Source: Sphingomonas sp. CCH9-E2
GTDB lineage: Bacteria; Pseudomonadota; Alphaproteobacteria; Sphingomonadales; Sphingomonadaceae
Reading direction: 5' to 3'
DNA length: 5,874 nt
NCBI RefSeq assembly: GCF_001557215.1
Contig: NZ_LSJM01000197.1
Span: forward strand, 1-5,874
Below are positions 1 through 5,843 of this stretch, in pieces (positions within the stretch are counted from its first letter, which is position 1; the number at the start of each line of letters is the position of its first letter). The notes under the pieces are model-generated. The model was given only the letters and a program-made list of their open reading frames with translations, did not search any database and had not been told where the DNA came from. The translations under genes were made by a program, and so were the position numbers.

Positions 1-902
1 CTCCCCCGACCCCTCCCGCAAGCGGGAGGGGGGAAGAAGGGCGCCACGTCCTCGCCTCCCCCGCCGTGCGTGCGCGCGCCAGGGATCTGGGCGTCGACCT
101 GTCCGAGGTGAAGCATGACGGGCAGCACATCCGCCATTCCGATCTCGACGCCTATCTGCGCTATGGCAGCGGGCAGGGCTATCACGCCCCGCACGCCAGC
201 CGCGCGCGCGAGGATGAGGCGGTCAAGGTGATCGGGATGCGCCGCCGCATCGCCGAGAATATGGCCGCGGCGAAGCGCGCGATCCCGCACTTCACCTATG
301 TCGACGAGATCGACGTCACCGCTCTGGAGGCAATGCGCGCGGACCTGAACGCCAATCGCGGATCGCGGCCCAAGCTGACGATGCTGCCGTTCCTGATCGT
401 CGCGATCTGTCGCACGTTGCCCGACTTTCCGATGCTCAACGCGCGCTATGACGATGAGGGCGGCGTGGTGACGCGCCATGGCCGCGTGCATATGGGCATG
501 GCAACGCAGACCGATGCCGGGCTGACCGTTCCGGTGATCCGCGACGCGCAGGACATGAATGTATGGCAGCTGGCGAGCGAGATCGGTCGCCTGGCCGAAG
601 CCGCGCGCACGGGCAAGATCAAGTCGGAAGAGCTGCAGGGCGGGACGATCACCATCACCTCGCTCGGCCCGCTGGGCGGCATCGCGACCACCCCGGTGAT
701 CAACCGGCCCGAGGTCGCGATCATCGGCCCCAACAAGATCGTCGAGCGCCCGATATTCGTCGGCGACGATATCGTCCGCGCCAAGCTGATGAACCTGTCG
801 ATCAGCTGCGACCATCGCGTCGTCGATGGCTGGGACGCGGCGAGCTATGTCCAGGCGCTGCGCAAGCTGCTCGAGACGCCGGTATTGTTGTTCGCGGATT
901 GA
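1..902 (+). CDS. 2-oxo-acid dehydrogenase E2 acyltransferase (probably branched-chain type), 5'-truncated
   Basis: This is the E2 core subunit of a 2-oxo-acid dehydrogenase complex, which transfers an acyl group from a lipoyl arm to CoA in the cytoplasm. The frame is open from the left edge (first full codon at nt 3). The GTG at 66 is not the start, because it falls inside the peripheral-subunit-binding domain that begins LASPAVRARARDLGVDL (about nt 51 on). The catalytic domain follows, with GMRRRIAENM, PHFTYVDEIDVTALEAM, TITSLGPLGGIATTPVINRP and the active-site motif DHRVVDG (catalytic His codon 813-815, Asp codon 825-827), so the end is intact. The lipoyl domain, roughly the first 100-130 residues in this family, is outside the window. 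The PHFTYVDEIDVT and TSLGPLGG segments resemble branched-chain (2-oxoisovalerate) E2 more than pyruvate or 2-oxoglutarate E2; that subtype is an inference. No E1 or E3 gene follows, so this is probably the last gene of its operon. A 10-bp palindrome lies in the linker coding region. Confidence 0.9.
   Translation, partial: PPTPPASGRGEEGRHVLASPAVRARARDLGVDLSEVKHDGQHIRHSDLDAYLRYGSGQGYHAPHASRAREDEAVKVIGMRRRIAENMAAAKRAIPHFTYVDEIDVTALEAMRADLNANRGSRPKLTMLPFLIVAICRTLPDFPMLNARYDDEGGVVTRHGRVHMGMATQTDAGLTVPVIRDAQDMNVWQLASEIGRLAEAARTGKIKSEELQGGTITITSLGPLGGIATTPVINRPEVAIIGPNKIVERPIFVGDDIVRAKLMNLSISCDHRVVDGWDAASYVQALRKLLETPVLLFAD
10..31. repeat. Perfect GC-rich palindrome, 10-bp arms, inside the E2 reading frame
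   Basis: The arms CCCCTCCCGC and GCGGGAGGGG are exact reverse complements separated by AA. Similar C-rich/G-rich palindromes are common between genes in sphingomonads, and a related but different family fills 913-1038. Here the palindrome is in frame with the downstream E2 domains and would encode a Pro/Gly-rich linker (TPPASGRGEEG). It also sits at the very edge of the sequence, so an assembly break at a repeat is possible. Confidence 0.7.
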
Positions 903-912
903 GGACTGTTTC

Positions 913-961
913 ATCCTCCCCCGCCAGGGGGAGGTGTCAGCGTAGCTGACGGAGGGGGAGG
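913..961 (+). repeat. Palindromic intergenic repeat, copy A
   Basis: This 49-nt unit begins 10 nt after the E2 stop codon. It consists of an 8-bp hairpin at 915-934 (CCTCCCCC, loop GCCA, GGGGGAGG), a second hairpin at 937-949 (TCAGC, loop GTA, GCTGA) and a G-rich tail at 950-961 (CGGAGGGGGAGG). Copy B at 991-1038 is the same unit in the opposite orientation: the first 24 nt are identical, the inner hairpin has diverged, and the tail is one base shorter. The architecture resembles REP-type elements. No nearby transposase is seen, and membership of a named family is not established from this window. Confidence 0.85.
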
Positions 962-990
962 AAGCGCAACGGCCGAGAAGGCGCAGCCGC

Positions 991-1038
991 CCTCCCCTCC
1001 GTCGCCTTCGGCGCCACCTCCCCCTGGCGGGGGAGGAT
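991..1038 (-). repeat. Palindromic intergenic repeat, copy B (inverted)
   Basis: Read on the minus strand from 1038 to 991, this repeats copy A: an identical 24-nt head with the same 8-bp hairpin (1017-1036), then an inner hairpin at 1002-1014 (CGCC, loop GAA, GGCG), then a G-rich tail of 11 nt. The inner stem differs from copy A by changes on both arms that keep pairing. The unit ends only 2 nt from the MFS stop codon. The 29 nt between copies (962-990) show no further feature. Confidence 0.85.
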
Positions 1039-1040
1039 TT

Positions 1041-2321
1041 CTATTCCACCCAGTCCTTGCGCAGGGTGCGGACGGCGAAGAGCATCAGCACGGCGGCGAT
1101 GACGTAGAAGGACAGGGCTGCGACCGCCGAGTAGCGCAGCGCTTCGTTGCCGTAGCTGGCGGTCATCGCGTCCGACATCGCGCCCATCGCCCATGAGCCC
1201 GCGCCCAACCCGATCAGATTGTTGATCAGCAGGAAGCTGGCGCTGGCGGTCGCGCGCATCTGGGGCGGCACGAGGTTCTGGATCGCGGTGGTGACCGGAC
1301 CGAGCCACAGGATGTTGAGGCCGTTGGGGATCAGGAACAGGAACCAGGCCAAGGTCACATTGTCGGTCAGGAACCCGCCGGCGAACAGCGGGACGCAGAT
1401 CAGCCAGGCGATCGCCGGAAGCTTGGCATAAGCGCCGCGGTCGCTGCGGCCGAGCCGGTCGGCGAGCACGCCGCCCATGAACACGCCGATGGTGCCGCCG
1501 ACGAGCAGGATCGAACCGAAGAAATAGCTCGTGGTCGAGAGATCGAAGCCGAAGCTGCGCACGAAGAAGGTCGGCGCCCAGAAAGCGAGGCCATAGCCGC
1601 ACATCGAGCTGAACCCCGCGCCGATCGCCATCAGCCAGAAGCTGGGCTTCTTTGCGAGGATGCCGAACACCTGCCCGATCGGCGCGCGCGTGGTGGCCGT
1701 CGTGGCGACGGGGCGCGGCGGCTCCTTGACGATCATGCGGAAGAAGGGGGCGATGACCACGCCGGCCAGTCCGACGACGATGAACGCCCAGCGCCAGTCG
1801 ACGGTCTTGGCGATCCACGCGCCGAGCAAGGTGCCCGAAGCGAGGCCGATCGGGATGCCGAGCGAGTAGATGGCGAGCGCGCGGGCGCGCTGATGCTGGG
1901 GGAAATAGTCGGCGATGATCGCATAGGACGGCGCGACGCCACCCGCCTCGCCCACGCCGACACCCAGGCGGTAGAGGAACAGGGTCCAGAAGCTGTTGGC
2001 GAGGCCGCACAAGGCGGTGAAGCCGCTCCAGACGGTGAGCGAGATCGTCACCACCCAGGTGCGGCTGGTCCGGTCGGCGAGCAGGGCCAGCGGCACGCCC
2101 AGCGTCGAATAGAGAAAGGCGAAGGCGATTCCGCCGAGCGCGCCGAGCTGGGTGTCGGTCAGCCCCAGATCCGCCTTGATCGGCACGGCGAGGATGCCGA
2201 GGATCTGCCGGTCGAGGAAGTTGAAGGTATAGACCAGCAGCAGCATTGCCAGCACCACTGCGCGATAGCCGGGCGTGCCATGGCCCTGTGCAGCCGGTGC
2301 CGCCCCGTTGGTGGCGCTCAT
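1041..2321 (-). CDS. MFS transporter, spinster-like family
   Basis: This 426-residue inner-membrane secondary transporter has the usual MFS length and about 12 hydrophobic segments. Visible family marks are FNFLDRQILGILAVPIK in helix 1 (about 33-49), the loop 2-3 motif GVPLALLADRTSRTW (75-89), RLGVGVGEAGG in helix 4 (118-128) with the Arg and Glu typical of spinster-like proteins, and a second motif-A-like GGVLADRLGR near residue 285. The substrate cannot be read from the sequence; bacterial members are often annotated only as MFS transporters. The start at 2321 is supported by the purine-rich AGGGGAGAGGG directly upstream. The gene lies 84 nt downstream of the TonB-dependent receptor on the same strand, which suggests joint transport across both membranes, but a strong terminator separates them, so it probably depends on readthrough or on a promoter not recognised here. 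The stop codon (TAG) abuts the palindromic repeat copy B. Confidence 0.92.
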   Translation of the reverse strand: MSATNGAAPAAQGHGTPGYRAVVLAMLLLVYTFNFLDRQILGILAVPIKADLGLTDTQLGALGGIAFAFLYSTLGVPLALLADRTSRTWVVTISLTVWSGFTALCGLANSFWTLFLYRLGVGVGEAGGVAPSYAIIADYFPQHQRARALAIYSLGIPIGLASGTLLGAWIAKTVDWRWAFIVVGLAGVVIAPFFRMIVKEPPRPVATTATTRAPIGQVFGILAKKPSFWLMAIGAGFSSMCGYGLAFWAPTFFVRSFGFDLSTTSYFFGSILLVGGTIGVFMGGVLADRLGRSDRGAYAKLPAIAWLICVPLFAGGFLTDNVTLAWFLFLIPNGLNILWLGPVTTAIQNLVPPQMRATASASFLLINNLIGLGAGSWAMGAMSDAMTASYGNEALRYSAVAALSFYVIAAVLMLFAVRTLRKDWVE

Positions 2322-2333
2322 ACCCTCTCCCCT
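2322..2333 (-). promoter_or_regulatory. Ribosome-binding site of the MFS gene, abutting the terminator
   Basis: The minus strand reads AGGGGAGAGGGT directly before the ATG at 2321. The purine tract fixes this start codon. It is unusual in being contiguous with the terminator T-tract: an mRNA released at the terminator would lack or barely reach it, whereas a readthrough mRNA carries a large stable hairpin just upstream. Confidence 0.7.
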
Positions 2334-2372
2334 AAAAAAATGGGCCGGACGCCCCCTTTCGACGCCCGGCCC
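2334..2372 (-). terminator. Intrinsic terminator or attenuator between receptor and MFS gene
   Basis: On the minus strand a 12-bp stem (GGGCCGGGCGTC with GGCGTCCGGCCC, two G-U wobbles, 7-nt loop GAAAGGG) is followed by A and seven T residues. This is a textbook Rho-independent terminator. It begins 33 nt after the receptor stop codon. The T-tract runs straight into the MFS ribosome-binding site (2322-2333) and ends 12 nt before its ATG, so no promoter fits between terminator and start. Transcripts that read through would give a lower level of the transporter. Confidence 0.88.
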
Positions 2373-2405
2373 GATCAGTCTGGCAAACTCAACGCACGAA
2401 AGCGA

Positions 2406-4631
2406 TCAGAACTTGATCTCGAACGTGCCGGTCACGGTGCGCGGCGGGCCGTAATAGCCGATCACCGAGTTGCCGGTGAGCGCGCCCGGGAAGTTGTAGC
2501 CGCCGACGCGATAGCGCTTGTCGGTCAGGTTGCGACCCGCGATGCCGAACCGGTAACGGCCATCGCTCGAGGTCCAGTTGAGCGACGCCTCGACCAGCGC
2601 ATAGCCGTCCTGATCGAGCGCCGGGGTCGCCAGTTCGAACATCTGGGTGTCGCTGCGCAGCGAGACCGCCGGGGTGAAGGCGAGCACGCCGCCGGCGACG
2701 TCGTTCGACCAGGTGAAGGACGCGTTGGCAGTCCATTCCGGCGTATTCTGGAACGCGCGCGCGTTCGACACGTCGACCGGGGTGGTGCCGCCGCCGATGA
2801 AGGTCAGGAACTCCTTGTAATCGGCATTGGTGTAGCCGACCACGACGCTCGCCTGGAAGTGGCGCGACGGAACCATGCGGGTTTCGAGTTCGAAGCCGTA
2901 GATCTCGCCCTTGCCCGCGTTATCCACGAAGCTGGCGATGCCGCTGGGCAGCGCCGGCACCTGAATCGTGACCTGCTGATCCTTGTAGTTCGAGAAGAAG
3001 CCCGCGAGGTTCACGAACAGGGTGCGGTCGAGGAACGCGCCCTTCATGCCGAGTTCGTAGCTGTCGATCGTCTCGGGCTCGTATCCGTTGACGGTGGTCG
3101 GCGTCAGGATCGCGTCGCCGCGCATGTCGAACCCGCCCGACTTATAGCCCTTGCCATAGCTGGCATAGATGTTGAGGTCGGCGTTGGGCTGATAGCTCAG
3201 GCTGATGCGCGGGGTCAGCTTCTCGAAATCGCGGCTGTTGGTGTAATCCGACCGGATCAGGCCCGGGACCGCGGCGGCGTTGCCGAAGCGGGGCGAGCGG
3301 ATGCCGGTATAGTTGCGGCGGAACACCGTGCCGGTCTTTTCGTCGCGGGTGTAGCGCAGGCCGGCGGAGATCTTGAACTGATCGGTCACGTCGAAGCTGA
3401 AGTCGCCGAACGCGGCATAGCTCTTCGTAAACACGTCACCCGCCGTCAGCGTGGTGGTGTTGAGCAAGCCGACCACGGTGTCGAACGCGCCGCTGGCACG
3501 ACCGTTGAGATAATAGAGGCCGAACACGCCCTGCAGACGATCGCCTTCATACAGCAGCTGGAGCTCCTGAGTGAACTGGCGGTCCGAATATTCGGCGGGA
3601 ACATCGAGCGTCGGCAGGGTCGTGTTGTCGAAATCGATCACCGTGTCGGTGCTGCCGTCGCGCCATGCCGTGATGGTCTTGAAGGTCAGTTCGTCCGACA
3701 GGCCGATCTCACCCGTGACCGACAGGCCGCGCGTTTCGACGCGATTGTCGTCGCCGATGCCGGCGCGCGTGTCATAGACGCTGGCGGTCGGGGCATAGAT
3801 CGGGTCGGTGCCGTTGGGTAGCAGGCGCGTGCCGTGGCGCGGGTTCGACCGGTCGAGCACGCGGTCGCCCGCGACGCGCACGAAGATATTGTCGGTCGGG
3901 GTGAATTCGGCCGACAGGCGGGTGGCGAACACGTCCTTGTTATAGTGTTCGGCCCCGGTGGTGAGGTTGGTGCCGAAGCCGTCGCGCCAGTATTGCGCGA
4001 CCGCCGCGCCCAGCGACAGCGTGTCGCCGACCGGCACCACGACCTGACCGACCAGATCGATCTGGTTGTACGAGCCGTACGAGCCACGGAACGACGCCTT
4101 GAAGTCATCGCCCAGACGGCGGGTGACATATTTCACCGCGCCGCCGATGGTGTTGCGGCCATAGAGCGTGCCCTGCGGCCCGCGCAGCACTTCGACCCGC
4201 TCGACGTCGAAAATGTCGAGCACAGCACCCTGCGGGCGGGCGACATAGACATCGTCGATATACAGCGCGACGCCGGGTTCGAAGCCCCACAGCGGATCCT
4301 GCTGACCCACGCCGCGGCTGAACGCGATCAGGGTGGAGTTGGAACCGCGCGCGATCTGCAGCGTCAGGTTCGGGGTCTTGTCCTGCAGCGCGGTGATGTC
4401 CGCCGCGCCGCTCTTGACCAGCGAATCGCCGGTGACGACCGACATCGAGATCGGCACGTCGATCAGGCTTTCTTCGCGACGACGCGCGGTGACGACGATT
4501 TCGCCGCTGTCCTGCGTTTCGGCAGCGGGCTCGGCGGGCGCGTCCTGCCCCAGGGCGGGAACGGATGCGAGCGCGCTCAGCGCAGCGCTGGCGGTCAGAA
4601 TGGTGCGGACAGACGGATAGAGACGCTTCAT
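2406..4631 (-). CDS. TonB-dependent outer-membrane receptor
   Basis: This 741-residue protein is a gated beta-barrel that would import a scarce or bulky substrate across the outer membrane using TonB-ExbBD energy. It has a signal peptide (residues 1 to about 28: MKRL, a hydrophobic stretch, then PALG before QD), a TonB box EIVVTARRRE (44-53), a plug domain to about residue 170 ending with VERVEVLRGPQGTLYGRNT and GGAVKYVTRR, and a barrel that includes GLRYTRDEK, YASYGKGYKSGGF (near 495), GEIYGFELETRM (near 578) and a C-terminal FEIKF ending in Phe, as expected for insertion by the Bam machinery. The TonB box lies close to the mature N-terminus, so there is no room for a signalling domain of the FecA type. 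The plug segment RGVGQQDPLWGFEPGV may mark a subfamily. Related receptors in sphingomonads are often annotated as siderophore-like, but the substrate is not predictable here. The start is supported by GGGGAGG 5 nt upstream. A promoter and palindrome in the divergent region point to control by the neighbouring TetR protein. Confidence 0.95.
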   Translation of the reverse strand: MKRLYPSVRTILTASAALSALASVPALGQDAPAEPAAETQDSGEIVVTARRREESLIDVPISMSVVTGDSLVKSGAADITALQDKTPNLTLQIARGSNSTLIAFSRGVGQQDPLWGFEPGVALYIDDVYVARPQGAVLDIFDVERVEVLRGPQGTLYGRNTIGGAVKYVTRRLGDDFKASFRGSYGSYNQIDLVGQVVVPVGDTLSLGAAVAQYWRDGFGTNLTTGAEHYNKDVFATRLSAEFTPTDNIFVRVAGDRVLDRSNPRHGTRLLPNGTDPIYAPTASVYDTRAGIGDDNRVETRGLSVTGEIGLSDELTFKTITAWRDGSTDTVIDFDNTTLPTLDVPAEYSDRQFTQELQLLYEGDRLQGVFGLYYLNGRASGAFDTVVGLLNTTTLTAGDVFTKSYAAFGDFSFDVTDQFKISAGLRYTRDEKTGTVFRRNYTGIRSPRFGNAAAVPGLIRSDYTNSRDFEKLTPRISLSYQPNADLNIYASYGKGYKSGGFDMRGDAILTPTTVNGYEPETIDSYELGMKGAFLDRTLFVNLAGFFSNYKDQQVTIQVPALPSGIASFVDNAGKGEIYGFELETRMVPSRHFQASVVVGYTNADYKEFLTFIGGGTTPVDVSNARAFQNTPEWTANASFTWSNDVAGGVLAFTPAVSLRSDTQMFELATPALDQDGYALVEASLNWTSSDGRYRFGIAGRNLTDKRYRVGGYNFPGALTGNSVIGYYGPPRTVTGTFEIKF

Positions 4632-4667
4632 GCTTTCCTCCCCAAAAGCGGCCGACGACTCCCGGCC

Positions 4668-4694
4668 TTGTCAGTGGTTGCGCTTGGCTATAGT
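4668..4694 (+). promoter_or_regulatory. Candidate divergent promoter for the TetR gene
   Basis: On the plus strand, TTGTCA (4668-4673) and TATAGT (4689-4694) each match five of six consensus bases, with a short 15-nt spacer. The predicted start near 4701 would lie inside the palindrome at 4694-4714, which fits autorepression. The -10 box shares the self-complementary TATA at 4689-4692 with the -10 box of the receptor promoter. The short spacer makes this less certain than the minus-strand promoter. Confidence 0.42.
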
Positions 4695-4715
4695 GAAACC
4701 TGAACCGGGTTTCAA
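4687..4715 (-). promoter_or_regulatory. Candidate sigma-70-type promoter for the receptor gene
   Basis: On the minus strand, TTGAAA (4715-4710) is separated by exactly 17 nt from TATAGC (4692-4687). The -35 box matches five of six consensus bases, the -10 box four of six. Transcription would begin near 4680 and give a leader of about 50 nt before the ATG at 4631. The palindrome at 4694-4714 covers the spacer and most of the -35 box, so a bound repressor would block RNA polymerase. Confidence 0.6.
4694..4714. promoter_or_regulatory. Palindromic operator, likely bound by the adjacent TetR protein
   Basis: TGAAACC (4694-4700) and GGTTTCA (4708-4714) are perfect inverted 7-bp arms separated by 7 nt. 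The spacer also contains TGAACC as a near-copy of the left arm. Size and symmetry suit a TetR-family dimer, and the position overlaps both candidate promoters of the divergent pair. Binding by this regulator is inferred from position; direct evidence is absent. Confidence 0.65.
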
Positions 4716-4725
4716 CTTCCGGATG

Positions 4726-4734
4726 AAGGAGGGG
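4726..4734 (+). promoter_or_regulatory. Ribosome-binding site fixing the TetR gene start
   Basis: AAGGAGGGG lies 5 nt before the ATG at 4740, a near-ideal Shine-Dalgarno sequence and spacing. It supports the full start and therefore the roughly 30-residue extension before the DNA-binding domain. The ATG at 4723 is in another frame. Confidence 0.8.
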
Positions 4735-4739
4735 AAAAA

Positions 4740-5399
4740 ATGACGCTAGATCGTGGCAAGGCCGCCACACTGCCCCCCGCCCTGCATCTGGGCGACGGCG
4801 CGGCGAGCGAGGGGAAGGAGCCGCGCACCGCGCGCGGCCGCCGCACGCTCCGCGCGATCCTCGACGCCGCCGCTGCGGAGTTCGGCGAGAAGGGTTTCCA
4901 TGAAGGGTCGGTGAGCGGCATCACGCGGCGCGCGGGCGTGGCGCTGGGCAGTTTCTACACCTATTTCGATTCGAAGGACGCGGTGTTCCGCGCGCTGGTG
5001 CGCGACATGAGCGATCAGGTGCGCGAACATGTCGCCCCCGCGATCCGCGCCGCGCCGGAGCAGATCGCCGCCGAGCGCGCGGGCCTGGAGACCTTCATCG
5101 GCTTCGTGCGCAAGCACAAGGAAATCTACCGCATCATCGACGAGGCCGAGTTCGTCGATCCCGAGAGCTTCCGTCTGCATTACCAGACCACCGCCGAGCG
5201 CATCGAAAAGCGCCTGAAGGCAGCGGCGGAGCGCGGCGAGGTGCGCGCCGATGTGTCCGAGGTTCACGCCTGGGCGATCATGGGGATGAACGTGTTCCTG
5301 GGCCTGCGCTACGGCGTGTGGAGCGAGGATGCCGAGGCGGCCGAGGTCGCGGATACGGTGGCGGAGATGCTGGCGCGGGGGTTGGGGGTTAAACCTTAA
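4740..5399 (+). CDS. TetR/AcrR family transcriptional regulator
   Basis: This 219-residue cytoplasmic DNA-binding protein is typical of ligand-responsive TetR repressors. After a flexible N-terminal stretch (about 1-33), the domain RRTLRAILDAAAAEFGEKGF (34-53) leads into the helix-turn-helix VSGITRRAGVALGSFYTYF (58-76), followed by the usual DSKDAVFRALV. Residues from about 95 on form the helical ligand-binding and dimer domain, whose ligand cannot be predicted. It is transcribed divergently from the receptor gene across 108 nt that hold a 21-bp palindrome overlapping both candidate promoters, so it most likely represses the receptor and itself. It could instead act on a distant locus, or the ligand could be the imported substrate or a metabolite of it. 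Codon use is as GC-rich as that of the receptor and transporter genes. Confidence 0.94.
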   Translation: MTLDRGKAATLPPALHLGDGAASEGKEPRTARGRRTLRAILDAAAAEFGEKGFHEGSVSGITRRAGVALGSFYTYFDSKDAVFRALVRDMSDQVREHVAPAIRAAPEQIAAERAGLETFIGFVRKHKEIYRIIDEAEFVDPESFRLHYQTTAERIEKRLKAAAERGEVRADVSEVHAWAIMGMNVFLGLRYGVWSEDAEAAEVADTVAEMLARGLGVKP

Positions 5400-5420
5400 G
5401 AGCCACCTAGCCGGGCATGG

Positions 5421-5843
5421 TCACGTTTCCACCATTGCAGTTCTATCACGACGCAGCCACCGCACCGCATCCTTGCGGAAGAGCATCATCGCCGCAGCTA
5501 GTTCGAACACATACGAAAGTATGTCAGCGGCAGCATACACTCTGCCAACCCCGAACACTGCCGGAAAATTGAGCGGAACCATTACGACCGAAAACGCCGT
5601 CACCGCAACAAATACCCATCTGGCAATGTTACTGCCCCGGCGGACGATAAAATATCGAAATATGAGGTACTCGAGCACGACTAGCACAATGCCCAGCATT
5701 GGCCCGGCCGGGGACGAACCCTGTGCGAGCGCCATGCCTCGCAACAGCCCATAATGAGCCAGAATATTCCCTACGCCCAGGACCGCTGAAGCCAGAAACA
5801 GGCGGTTGAACCAAATAATCGAAGTTGGCTTTTCAGCTGCCAT
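5421..5843 (-). CDS. Small four-helix membrane protein of unknown function
   Basis: This 140-residue protein has four hydrophobic segments at about 15-34, 46-66, 74-93 and 103-122, with short charged loops (RRGSNIARW at 68-76) and a basic tail (FRKDAVRWLRRDR). I do not recognise a named family; it resembles the small uncharacterised multi-helix proteins seen in sphingomonads. The start at 5843 is backed by GAGGG 5 nt upstream (5849-5853), and the TGA stop is at 5421-5423. It converges on the TetR gene with a gap of only 21 nt and no visible terminator. Its GC content is about 53-55 percent in two 60-nt stretches I counted, against 73 percent in one stretch of the TetR gene, and it uses AT-ending codons freely. 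This suggests a different origin or weaker codon selection. The coding call is supported by the clean hydrophobic pattern and the ribosome-binding site. Confidence 0.75.
   Translation of the reverse strand: MAAEKPTSIIWFNRLFLASAVLGVGNILAHYGLLRGMALAQGSSPAGPMLGIVLVVLEYLIFRYFIVRRGSNIARWVFVAVTAFSVVMVPLNFPAVFGVGRVYAAADILSYVFELAAAMMLFRKDAVRWLRRDRTAMVET

Larger units (their letters stand above)
913..1038. terminator. Possible bidirectional terminator formed by the inverted repeat pair
   Basis: Two genes converge here, the E2 gene ending at 902 and the MFS gene ending at 1041, and no other terminator is visible. Nucleotides 913-935 and 1016-1038 are a perfect 23-bp inverted repeat, and each half also folds into its own hairpin. 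On the plus strand the second hairpin is followed by ATTTCTATT, a weak U-rich tract. The minus-strand exit has almost none. The role as terminator is therefore inferred mainly from position and hairpin strength. Confidence 0.4.

Noticed and set aside
66..68. GTG as a start codon for the E2 gene
   Set aside because: The codons before it encode LASPA, the start of the subunit-binding domain, and the frame is open to the left edge; this GTG is an internal valine.
913..1038. A small insertion sequence or MITE bounded by the 23-bp inverted repeats
   Set aside because: The interior contains only the second halves of the two repeat units, there is no coding sequence, and I see no flanking target duplication; an inverted pair of REP-like units explains it better.
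937..2010. A 357-codon open frame on the minus strand overlapping the MFS gene
   Set aside because: Its product is Arg/Pro-rich without membrane segments, while the other frame gives a full MFS protein with its motifs.
1893..3821. A 642-codon open frame on the plus strand, antisense to the receptor and MFS genes
   Set aside because: It spans parts of two well-supported genes and the terminator between them, encodes a low-complexity Arg/Ala/Glu/Val-rich protein with no recognisable domain, and is what high-GC codon bias produces on the opposite strand.
3834..4703. A 289-codon open frame on the plus strand, antisense to the start of the receptor gene
   Set aside because: It has no domain and covers the receptor signal peptide, plug domain and promoter region; an antisense shadow of the real gene.
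4105..4770. A 221-codon minus-strand open frame crossing the divergent promoter region
   Set aside because: It runs out of frame through the start of the receptor gene and the start of the TetR gene, lacks a domain, and conflicts with two well-placed ribosome-binding sites.
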